Part shown: piece by piece, positions 35,056-46,453 of the stretch | Numbering within the stretch: position 1 is the stretch's first letter | Layout of the letters: every line of letters starts with the position of its first letter | Origin: Amoebidium appalachense | Lineage: Eukaryota > Ichthyosporea | Length of the DNA: 64,000 nucleotides | Assembly: GCA_963693365.1 (NCBI GenBank) | Contig: CAVNZM010000005.1 | Span: 10,044,001 to 10,108,000, forward strand | Reading direction: 5' to 3' | Notes under the pieces: generated by a model | The model's input: only the letters and a program-made list of their open reading frames with translations | The model's database searches: none | Told to the model about the DNA's origin: nothing | Made by a program: the position numbers and the translations under genes

Positions 35056-35651
35056 ACAAGCACTACGCCCACACACACCGTGATCCACAGACGTGGCGGC
35101 CAAAGGCATGGGCGCAAATGTGCATCACCACCACCACATCTACCTTTGCTTTCTCGTTTGAAATACTCCACGCTACTGCCACACAAGTGCATCACACACA
35201 CACACACATATGGTCCGAACTCCGACACACAAACATGAGCACCGTGAGACCCATGTGCCGGTAGCGCGTATCCGCCCACCCCGGCTCCTATCAACACAAC
35301 ATTGCCCCCAAGAGCTAACAAGCCACAATATCGATGCACTGGGCAAGGATTGGCCCGCCGGCACAAGTCAACGATCACAGGCACAAATTGAAAGGGGGGG
35401 TTTGGAGAGGGGGGGGGGGGGGGGATCTTTTTTGCCCAGTTTCCGCAAACACTTACCCGCAAATCGTACAGACTCTTCTCAAGCCGCACCTGACGGAAAA
35501 GAGTGTGGGCCGCCTAGCCAATGTGTTCGGTCACCTGATGAAACCCGGGCTCATGCAAAAGTCCTTCGACCCGAAAAACGAAAAGGAGTACGAACTTGTT
35601 GGGTCCATTTGCGCACAGCTGAAGAAGATGGTGCACGAAAACAAGTTCTGA
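31482..35651 (+). CDS. TNFAIP8L: TNFAIP8/TIPE-family protein, start codon split by an intron
   Basis: TIPE proteins are cytosolic helical bundles with a hydrophobic cavity that binds phospholipid-like ligands; in animals they regulate immunity and cell death. Coding exons: 31804-31841, 32815-32943, 34274-34474, 35472-35651, preceded by leader exons about 30610-30650 and 31447-31482. Family features in order: GIGLRMQKN and MGKMGAKTVKAIIDEETSAM (helix 1), NLIKIVVKLVLLLKNKQFN, MTIISFYEVIGSFD, LLKPHLTEKS, and a C-terminal CAQLKKMVHENKF. Joining the leader exon ending in A to the exon beginning TGGG creates the first ATG of the spliced leader, giving 182 residues (vertebrate TIPE2 has 184). An alternative reads open upstream to an ATG at 30464, but that lies before the TATA box. 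Introns hold poly(C/G), CA and T-G tracts. Confidence 0.85.
31843..31902. repeat. Poly(C) with interrupting T beside a donor site
   Basis: C tract starting five bases after the 5' splice site of the exon ending at 31841. Confidence 0.9.
32968..34165. repeat. Homopolymer and CA tracts in a TNFAIP8-like intron
   Basis: Poly(G) at about 32969-32999, T then G at 33066-33150, poly(C) then CA at 33498-33544, CA at about 33612-33652, poly(G) at 33743-33781, 33926-33956 and 34005-34018, then T-rich to G at about 34100-34152. The complex parts hold no phase-compatible exon. Confidence 0.85.
34578..35055. repeat. Poly(C) tracts and (TA)n in the last TNFAIP8-like intron
   Basis: Poly(C) at about 34578-34628, 34694-34720, 34820-34842 and 34900-34938, then CCA/CA repeats, then TA at about 35030-35054. 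Confidence 0.9.
34722..34825 (-). repeat. Dispersed repeat family, diverged reverse copy
   Basis: Between two poly(C) runs. It carries GAATGGACTCTGTTTATGATG and GAACTTCGTACTC, matching the reverse of the family's GAGCCCATC and GTACGAAGT blocks. Diverged fragment. Confidence 0.6.
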
Positions 35652-36334
35652 TTAATCTGTTATCATGTCCTCTGCATCAGTTAGATATAGTAATACTGTG
35701 GTTTGTTTGGGAGGTGTGTATGGTAGGTATTGGGTGTTGGGTAGGGACTTGGTGAGAGGTAGATGATGTGGTATGTACCTCGGACTGTGTCACTACATGT
35801 GGGTGTGTTATGTGCAATCAGTCATTTTCACAATTTGTGGTATGTGCAAGTATGTACACATTGATCAGATAATTAGGCTTATGTTTCTCGTGTATCGTTG
35901 CTCTTTGTTTTCGTCTTTACTTCGCCTGGCATCATGATATTACGGTGTTGTGTCAAATTCATTTTCGTATACGTAATTAATAATCCACAAGGTTTTCGTA
36001 GTGCCATCTTCTTGAATTTCGAGCATCTAACTTGGCATTACAGTTTAGTAAGGTGGTTTGTGCGTTTGGCACCCACCTACCTCTATTCGCGGACCCAGTT
36101 AGTATGGTGCCCCCCCCCCCCCCCCCCCTCTCCCCCCCCCCCCCAACCTCCCCCCTCACCCGGAATGGGTTCTGCTCATATGGTGTATGTGCTCGGCAAC
36201 TTCTGCTTTGTGTTGAGTCATCGTGAATGTGTAGTACTTCGTACTAGCTAGAACGGTTACCCCTTGCCCTTCTTTACCCGGGTACTCGGGGTACAGAGGA
36301 TGATTTAACCCCTCCCCCTCCCCCCCCCCCCCCC

Positions 36335-36404
<70 letters not shown>

Positions 36405-36431
36405 CACCACCACCACCACCATTCACCACCA

Positions 36432-36482
<51 letters not shown>

Positions 36483-36831
36483 ACACACACCCACAAAAAA
36501 AAGGGGGGGGGGGGGGGGGGGGGGAAAGAAAAAAGACTCGGAACACACACACAAAACTTGAAGACAAAAAAACGTTCCACTGAAGCTACCAAAGCAAGGA
36601 TATATTCGAGTTTTGGTGACTGAGGAGATAGTTGTAGGTGCTTTTGTGCATCTGCTATCTCTCTTTCACTTCTCCCCTCCCCCCCCCCCCCCCCCCCCCT
36701 CATGACATAATATGTGGTTCCGGTTAATCCGCTACTCTCTCGTCCTCTCAGCACACACACACACACACACATGTACACACACACACACACACACACACAC
36801 GAGAAGCAACCAACCTCACATTGTTTTCCTT

Positions 36832-36865
<34 letters not shown>

Positions 36866-37786
36866 GGAGGGGGTTTGGTGGCGATGGCATGAGATGTGGT
36901 GGTGGGGTGGGAGAGGGGGGGGGGGGGGGGGGAAGGGGGGGCTCAGGGGGAGGGGGGACCGGCAGGCTTGTTCTGCTTGTTGATACAGGCTGTGTTTATG
37001 CTTTTTGGGTGCTTGCCAATGGTGATTATTGGGGTACCGGCTGGCGCAAGTGTGTATTTGTGTGTGTGTGTGCGCGTGCGCGGGCCTGTGTGTACAAGTA
37101 TGTGTATGTATATGTGTGTGCGAGTCAAATCCACGATGCACAGGGCTTATGCCTTTTGTATTTTTATTGGTTGTCTCTATCAGAGAACTCGTTGTCACTT
37201 CATCGACGTCCGGTAGCACAAGAACCATCAATCACATCTATTTTTTTTATTTATTTCACACCTAACGATTGCTATGTCAATGTGGCTGCATGTGTTCTGT
37301 TAAAAATGTAGCTAATTTGATTGAATTGGCTATTGTACACAAGTATATATATGTTGATTTATTTAGCTTTAGCTATATGTACATTATAAGAGTCCCACAC
37401 GGGCGTTGATATCTATGTAATCTGAAATAGTATACATAACATATTTCCTCTATAAATCCTTCAACGTAAGCCTGATGCCCTTTCCAATCATCGAGCAAAA
37501 CTTTAATCACACCAAACACTCAGGAAAAACCAAGAAATTGTACAAAGATACAACATACGGTAACCATTCAACGTTTGCGATTCCCAAAAACCCGCCAGCT
37601 TTCCTCGTGCATAACTGAAGAGCTAAATCAGTTCTCACTCTACTGTTCGCATATGCATCCGTTTTTGAAGGCAGTTATGACTGTGTGTGTATGTGTGTGT
37701 GTGTGTGTGTGTGTGAGTGTGAGTGTGTGTGTGTGTGTGTGTTTGTGTGCACGTGCGCTTTTCCTGTGCGTGTGCACGTGTGCAAA
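35652..37786. other. Convergent intergenic region
   Basis: The TNFAIP8-like gene (+) and RSPRY1-like gene (-) end toward each other here. It holds poly(C) at about 36111-36144, a diverged family repeat at 36160-36252, one of the longest C runs in the window at about 36336-36390 followed by CA/CCA to 36492, G at about 36504-36524, C at about 36679-36699, CA at about 36753-36800, and G at about 36834-36950. From 37130 to 37670 it is complex and AT-rich with no supported gene. Confidence 0.65.
36160..36252 (-). repeat. Dispersed repeat family, diverged reverse copy
   Basis: GAATGGGTTCTGCTCATATGG through AGTACTTCGTACTAG resembles the reverse family monomer and abuts poly(C) on its left. Confidence 0.55.
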
Positions 37787-38154
37787 GTGCTTATATATTG
37801 AGTGTGTGTGTGTAGTATGCCACCATTTTAAGGGGGAAAAAAAGTACTTGAAGCGCCTCAATCATGATATGATGTCATCCGATTGTATGCACATATGCAT
37901 CCACATTTCCAGCTATGCTCAAACGGTTGCATGTCATTTGAAATGTTCTTAGTACGTGAAAAACCTAGGCTTAGAATGTTTTCACGTACTAAGAACATTT
38001 CAAATGACATGCAACCGTTCGAGCATAGCTGGAAATGTGGATGCATATGTGCATACAATCGGATGACATCATATCATGATTCAGGCGCTTCAAGTACTTT
38101 TTTTCCCCCTTAAAATGGTGGCATACTACACACACACACTCAATATATAAGCAC
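37787..38154. repeat. Near-perfect 176-bp inverted repeat (hairpin)
   Basis: The left arm 37787-37963 is the reverse complement of the right arm 37979-38154. I count only two mismatches plus a one-base length difference at the loop. The spacer is 15 bases (37964-37978). Both arms contain a CA/TG run and an AAAAAAAGTACTTG block. It lies between two convergent genes. Open frames read almost identically on both strands here purely because of the symmetry and are not coding. Confidence 0.95.
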
Positions 38155-38162
38155 ACACACAC

Positions 38163-38189
38163 ATTCTAAGCCTAGGTTTTTCACGTACT
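38163..38189 (-). repeat. Third inverted copy of the hairpin loop
   Basis: These 27 bases are the exact reverse complement of 37951-37977, which spans the inner end of the left arm and most of the spacer. They sit eight bases outside the right arm. Confidence 0.9.
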
Positions 38190-38396
38190 GTGTGTTGTTC
38201 CTAAGCCATGTATGATAGGGGAAGAAAACAAGGTCATGGCTATGAACCATAGCAGAAGTAAGAAATCAGCAAAGAGAGAGAGGGGGGGGTATGTGTGTGT
38301 GTGTGTGGGGGGGGTTGAGAGAGAAAGGTAGGGGTTGAGAGAGAGAGAGAGAGAGAAGGGGGGAGGGGGGGAGAGAGAGGAGGGGGGATTCAAAAT

Positions 38397-38776
38397 CTAA
38401 GACTCTCCATCCGCCTCAGCGGCTTTTGCAATTGCAGGCATCCTCGTCATTTGGACCCCGCTTGCACCGCGAATTTTCGCCACCTCCTCCATCTCGATCC
38501 GTGCCTCGATCGGGACCCTGCACATCGGGCAATCGGTGCACTGCATCACGCACGTCATGCACATGTTGCTATGCGTGCATGGTAAAAGGGTCACGTTGAT
38601 TGGCCCGTCGAAGCAGATCTGACACTCCTGTGCGTCGCTATTGGTCGAGACGTTGTCGAGCTGCGGGGATTTGGGCAGTGATTGGAGGATTCTCAGGTGC
38701 TCCTCGTGTCGTGTGCGGCCGGATGGGATTGGCTGTGGGTGACATTGCGGGGTTAGTAATTAATTATATCTAGAAG

Positions 38777-38837
<61 letters not shown>

Positions 38838-39516
38838 TTTGGTTAGGGGGGAAGGGGGGGGTGGGGGGGGGGTGGGGGAGGCACAGATTACATTCATCTT
38901 CTCACTTCTGCCTGAAGATAGGGGTGTTTCATGCAATCACCGTATTCCAATCTGTCAGTGTGATTGAAGTTTGATGAGATGTCAGTGAGTGACTGCTAAG
39001 GAGCGGTGAGGGCCTGTGTAAAAAACCTCCGAGATGTCTTCAGTGAGTGACTGCTAAGGAGCGGTGAGGGCCTGTGTAAAAAACCTCCGAGTGGCGAAAG
39101 CAGGTGTGTGTGTGCGCGTGGGCGAGTATTCGCACTCGTCCCTGTGTGCGCCAGCGTGTATTTTAACAGAGGGGAAGTGGGGAGGCAGGGGGGGGAGGGG
39201 GGGGGGGGAGGGGGGGAGGGGGTTCTTACCATGAGGCCTGTGGGGATGGAGCAGCAATTGTTGAAGTTTGAGTAGTGGGGTGGAGGTGGGTTTTTGAATG
39301 GCATGGCACCAAAGTTGAAGCGGATGTGTTGGTAGTTGAATGACGCAGCCGGGTAGTACTTGGTGTTGGCACTCACGGGTCGGGTCGTGTGAATCGAAAC
39401 GATCTGATGGGTCGACCTGATTAGTCTTGTTGTGGAAAAGTCATGTGAACATGAGTGATGGGGTGGATGGGTGCGGGAGACGGATGGGGCGGAGGAAAAG
39501 GGCATGGGGAATGTGT

Positions 39517-39547
<31 letters not shown>

Positions 39548-40409
39548 AGAGGGAAATTTGATGGAGAAAGAAAGAAAGGGCGTTTTACAGAGTCCAAATC
39601 GTAAAACCACAACGACATCCTAACGCGATTGCCCCCCCCCCGCCCCCCCCCCCCCCCCTCCAAACAGCCCCCCCAAAAGAGAAAGATGAGAAGTAGGTTG
39701 TGTATTTCAACACAAGGATAGCCAATCGTTCCGGAAAGTACATCTTCTACAGCAACCGAAATCCAGTCACCTTGGCTGAAAAACCCAAGTTCACTGGGGT
39801 TTTTTTTTTGGGGGGGGGGGGAGGGGGGGGGGGGGGGGGGGGGGGTGGGTCGGTGGGTGGGTGGGTGGGTGGGTGGGTGGGTGGGTGGGTGGGGGGGGGG
39901 GGGGGGGGGGGGGGGGGGAGGACACAAAAGGCATATACACCCACCTCTTCGCCATTGACAGAAAATATGTATCTGCCGTAGGGGGCATTTTCGTACAGAT
40001 CCAAGAAGAACCCCACCGTGTCACCGGGTTTGAAGCCGTCGGTCGAAATTGCCGGCACGGTCTTATCTCCGTTGCGGTTGCACCAGAGTAGTTGACGTAC
40101 AGGGTCGAACCTGATTGGATTAGAAGGAATTTAGAAATGCATACTTCTACCAATCACCTTTAAAGGAATTTCAATTATTCATAAAGTAGTGTTACCACTG
40201 CCCGCACACGCACCAAAAAATCTTGCACAAGTGAGCCAAGGGATAAGAACAGAGGTCAGGTTCCATTTCCTTTGTGCTCACCCCCCCCCCCCCTCCCCCC
40301 TCCCCCCCCCCCCCAAAAAAAAACAAAAAAACTAGTCCTTCTCGAATACACAATTCAACTCACGAACCCATTCGTTGAAAGCACAACCATGCACACACCC
40401 TCACACGCA

Positions 40410-40458
<49 letters not shown>

Positions 40459-40581
40459 TACCCCACGGACACATCATCATCCCCCACACCATCTCCGTTT
40501 GCGAAATAGCGGACAGTCGACTGAGTCCAACCAATCTGGAAGCAGAAGGGACCGTACACGGTGGCCTCATAGTACCAGCAG

Positions 40582-40658
<77 letters not shown>

Positions 40659-41069
40659 TAATGGTAGAATGATAAGCAACATTTTCAGAGTGATCAAAAA
40701 ACCAATTTGATCCACACTGAAGTGACCGAAAAGGCTGGGCGCGGTAGTGGTGGCCTTTCTTTTTTCTTTGGGATAGATTGGGTTTTGGGGGGGGGGGAGG
40801 GGGGGGGGGGGGGAAGGGGGGGAGAGGGGGGCAATGCCATAGTTACTCATCAATGCTCAGGGCGATTTCCAGAGCTTGTGAGTGGGTGAATGTATGGTTG
40901 GATGGGTCGTTACGATACATATACATGAAAAAGGGGGGGGGGGGGGGGGGGGGGGGGATGATGATGGGGAATGCATAGTCCGATTTATGTTGCTGTCCTG
41001 TGATATTAGAAGCAGCCCGGTGATGTGCATTCTTCTCAAATGGTGGAAAGGGGATATGATGGGAAAGAA

Positions 41070-41130
<61 letters not shown>

Positions 41131-41268
41131 TGTGTTGTGTGTGTGTGTGGGGGGGGGGGGGAGGGGACATATTCATGCACGTACCTGTTGATACCCCCAT
41201 CGTTGCCCTCACACTCTCAAACTCATGTGTGTCGTTGCGAACCTGTGGAAAAGACAAGATGGGTGGGT

Positions 41269-41313
<45 letters not shown>

Positions 41314-41648
41314 GTGAGGTTAAGGGAGGAACAAATCCTTCCAATACATCAAGAGAGGAGCCAGGGGCTAGAATGAAACAATCAAAATACCCGTAGGAAC
41401 TTATGGCCGTGCACACACCCGAGCAGCACCCATCGATGGGTTCCAAGGGGCACTATAGGGCCCCCGGGGGGGTGGGGTTTGGGGGGGTGTCATTGAGTAC
41501 GAAATTACACTTTCATAGCGAGTCCCCGGAGAGGGGGGGGGAGGGGGGATCTTAGAGGGATAAGAAAACCTCCATGCTCCACCCACTCTCCACGTATTTG
41601 GGTGTCGGTGGTGGTGGTAGTGGTATATGTGTGTGTGTGTGTGTGTGT

Positions 41649-41715
<67 letters not shown>

Positions 41716-42542
41716 ATTCTACCTCGAGACCGTCAGGGGATATTTTCACATGCCGCCCAGACTCGGTGTGATCGATAGTTGCACGCACGTGGCTTGTGTC
41801 CATAGGGGGTGCCAGCCAGACATCAGACTCAAAAACTGCAAAAGGTACCTTACGTAAGCATCGTGTGCGCAAGGGGTATATTACATAGGCATTGTGCAAA
41901 AGGTCGGTTATAAAAGGGTTGTGTGAAAAGGTACCTTTTCGTAAGTAATGCACAGGTTCATGTTTTGCCATTTTTGGCTGGCTACAATATTAACTCGCGT
42001 CTACAAATATTAAGTTGAGTTGTGATTTTTGGGATGACTTTACACCCCACACAAAGGAACTCAGAAAGCATAACTTATGCAAACACTCTGATCCCTCCCC
42101 TTCCCCCCCCCCCCCCCCCCCCCTCTCCCCCCCTCTCCCCCGTCCCTCTACACATGACTCCCTCTCAGCCCCCCTCCGCCCGACCACACATCACACCACA
42201 AACCCTGCGTGTGCACATGTATACGCCAACACACGGACATCTACATAGATTCTCTCGTACATCAACACACTTACCTACGTACAGACGTGCACACACGTAA
42301 GCACACCTAACACACGTACACTTCAGCGTAAACACGCCTACAGTACACACGTACAGGTAAACACAAGCGCGCACACACGTACACTTAGACGTATATACAC
42401 ACGCATACTCGTACAGGTAAACGCAAGTACACACACATACACGTACAGGTAAACGCAAGTACACACACATACACGTCCATGTACACACACACACACACAA
42501 TCACACATATACACACACATACACACACGTACACGTACATGT

Positions 42543-42579
<37 letters not shown>

Positions 42580-43396
42580 TACACACACGTACACGTACAT
42601 GTATACACACACACACATACATACACATACACACACGTACATGAATTCTCCATAACCCAGCTGCAGCAGAACCTCAACTGCTCCAACTGCCGGCTGACTG
42701 CCCGCTCATCCGTCGTGCCGTCATCCGTGCAGCTCGAACAGCACTCAGACTGCATGCCATTGGTCAAAAAATAACCATATATGGTCAGAAAATAGCCATA
42801 TATGGAAGACATGGAAAAAAAAAAAAAAAAAAAGAAAGAAACAACAGGATGTCTGCCACTCACTTGGAGGCCAGTTTTTCAGCACGTAATTGTGGCTTAG
42901 AGAGCTCCAATATAACGGCTCATCATTGATAGCAGAAACAGTGTTGCAACAATCCTATAGAGTAGGATGAAAAACAACCATATATGGAAACAAGACAAAA
43001 GGAAACAGCATAATCCTGTATACGCAAATGAGTAATTGACCATGTATCGAAAAGAACAGACGCAAAGACAGAATGTCATCATAAATCACGTAGCAAAACA
43101 GACATCTACTGCATAAGGACGAAGAAACTGTTGATCAGCAATGTTTTTATTCATTACACTAATAGTGTGATCACCCCGGGAGGAGGGGGGATGCGTGTGT
43201 GCGTGTGTGTGTGTGTTTTTTTTTGAAGGGGGGGGAGGGGGGGGGGGGGGGGGGGGGGGGCAACCTAAAAAAAAAAAAGGAGAGGGGGAGCGACGGGGAG
43301 GTAGATAGGGAGAGAGAAAGGGGGTGGGGGCCACTGGGGGGGGAGGGGGGGGGGGGGGGGGATGGGTGGGGTGGGGTGGGGTGGGGTGGGGTGGGG

Positions 43397-43477
<81 letters not shown>

Positions 43478-44789
43478 CACAGAGAGAGGGGAGGGAGGGG
43501 GGGAGGGAGGGGGGGGGGGGGGGGGGGGGGGAGGGGGGGGGACGTAGCAAGGAAATACATACAGCAAGGTCCTCGTGGGCAGTGCCCAGGGTGGCACGTG
43601 ATATTCTCTGCAGGAGAGTCCTAAGGCTGTATTTCCTTTTTTGGGTGCCGGTGGCAAATAGTGGCAGAGAGGGAAGTGACAAAATCCCGAGACTCCCCTG
43701 CCGGACCGCCGCCACCGGCGCAAGAGGCACCGACCCGAAAGCACACAGCGACCCGGATCGATCGACGGAGAGGGTCGAATCGGATCGGAATTTGGCCATT
43801 GGGATCGATCGGATTTGATCGGTTGGGTTGCGGGTGGAATGCATTTCGCCGCCTTGCATCAGGCGCTGCTCCGTGTCATTGAGAATTTCGTAAATTTGCT
43901 CCCGGATTCCCCGATCGATAATCCGCTTCTTGTTCAGGGCTGGTTGGGCGGGTGGACGGATGGGTGAGTGGGTGGGTAGGTTGGTAGAAAAGCGAGGGGG
44001 GGGGAGGGGGGGGGGGGGGGGGGGAGAAGGGGGAGGGATGGGGGGTGGGGGGAGAGAGAGAGAGGGGGGGGGGGGGGGGGGAAGATAGATGGAAGTACTG
44101 CATGATGGATTGTGTGACGTAATGGTTGGTTGGGATCTTTTGTGTGATGAGTCGTGGCCCCCTCCACATTCAAACACGAGGGGAGTTCTTCCCCAATCAA
44201 ATATGACAGAGGCATTTCTCCATTAATTTAAAGTTATATGGTTCATGGGGCGCAGGGGGGAAGTAGAAAAGGAGGAGAGTAAACGACACATGAAAAGCAG
44301 AAAGAGAAGGACGGGACTTGAATGTATGCTACTAGTGTAGTAGCATGCTGCCCTCTTGATATGGAATGCACCCAGCAGCATCGACCAATCCGATAAACCG
44401 TATATAGTAATGACAATCCGATTAACCATGTAAGGCAATGACCAATCCAATTAACCATATAAGAGAATGACCAAATCCGATCAACCATATATGGAAATGG
44501 TCATACCTGATCGGGCAAATGCCTCGAGTGCAATCAGAGCATAGAGTTGCAGCGCCGGCCGGGTGGTTTCCTCCAGACACTTGAGCAGGCAGTCAAGCGC
44601 TGAAATTTTGAAAAATAGTAATTAGTATATCTCAAGATATCCAAATATCTGATATAGCCACACCTACTTATGGGTTCGCGGACACAATGGCATACCCGTT
44701 GTCTGTCTTATGTTTTTACCGTCTGTTATACATCATCCCTCTCAGCTTTATCAATCCCCCCCCCCCCCCCCCCCCCCCCCCCCCGACAA

Positions 44790-44823
<34 letters not shown>

Positions 44824-44965
44824 AAGAGCTCGCACCTTGCACCATGTGTTGCACCATGGTGATGCTAACCCCGAAGAAGAAAGCAACACCCCTCCCAGAG
44901 TCCCTTATTCCCTTTTTCTTCCCATACACATACCAGGTACACTTCAGCCACGTGGCACATGCACA

Positions 44966-45043
<78 letters not shown>

Positions 45044-45853
45044 ACCCCTCTCCGATAGCAGCTGCTCACTGATCTGGCCGACATACTTGAAGGCCAAAGC
45101 GTGGAAGATGAGACAGGCATTGAGCCGGGCATGATCGCACGTTTCTGTTAGAAGTTAAAACATTATAAGTATGACTACCAGTGATATGATAAAACGAAAA
45201 ATGGAACTGACAAGGATAATAAATCAAAACACATTACCAATACGGAAGTGAATGGAAGTATTAGAATTATTTATCAATTGTTTAGGATTTCGGAACATTT
45301 TTTGCCAGCGTCAAACGGGATCTTGTGAACTTGCACGATATATACCCAATTCTTCTTACAAGACCAACATTTCAACGCAAAACACATGCCCAATGTATCA
45401 TTCCCCCCCCCCTTTTCATCACCTCACCTCACCTCTTCCTACAATGTGGATCCAATAATACCACCACATGCAACTTCCAGCACGCCTCTAAATCAATTAA
45501 CCATATCCGGTGAAAGCCCTTGTTGCACGTCATTGCAACACAACCTCGACAATAATGCGCAATTGTTAACCCATTTCACCCATGAGTGCACACAGTACAT
45601 ACCGCTCATCAGTGCGTCGACAAGCTGCTCCGTCAAGGAAACAATGAGCTGTGGTGATGCAGGAGGTACCGGCAGCCAATACTGCACAAAACAGTTGATG
45701 AACACGTGGCTGAACAGGCCCGTACGGAGGCCGGTGAGGGCGGTAACGATAGAGAGCCACTGGTGGTCTGCGGGTGTATGTGTGAGTTATTAAATCAAAG
45801 GGTGTGGAGGAATGTGTACGTGTGTATGTGTATGTGTACGTGTGTACGTGTTT

Positions 45854-45884
<31 letters not shown>

Positions 45885-46231
45885 GGAGGGGAAGGGGGGA
45901 GGAGGGAGGGGGGGTGGATGGTGGGGTATGTGTGTGAACAAGGGGTTGTGGGTGGAGGATGTGTGTTAGCGGCTGTGTGATTTGTTTGTGTTTTATATTT
46001 TTTATGTGCAGTGGATGGAGGAGCAGGAGAATCAGGGCAAATGACCAGGGAAAAGCCTGATCCCACAAGGGCGAAAGGGAAGATGCAAGAGATATGACTA
46101 CCTGTATTTTTGAAAGAGGGGGGGGGGGGGGGGGGGGGGGGGAGGGGGGTTGGGGAGGTTTGTCGTGGCCGAGATGGTGTATGTGGAAACAAAAACAACC
46201 TGAAACATGGATGGGGACAAAATATGAAAGC

Positions 46232-46277
<46 letters not shown>

Positions 46278-46408
46278 AAAAAAATTCCAGACGTTACAGT
46301 GCTCAAACAAAACACGTTAATAAGCATGAACATCGAGATAAACAGAAGTAGCGAGTTATCTTAGTTTTTTTTGCTTTTTTCTTTTTTCTTTCTTTACTTT
46401 TTTTTTTT

Positions 46409-46453
<45 letters not shown>

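Noticed and set aside
37858-38113. Matching open frames on both strands around 37.9-38.1 kb
   Set aside because: They read nearly the same on both strands only because the DNA is a perfect inverted repeat.
39600-39790. Extra RSPRY1-like exon between exons 10 and 11
   Set aside because: An acceptor-like CAG and a short open frame exist, but joining exon 10 directly to 39403 keeps phase and reproduces the SPRY length, leaving no room for another exon.
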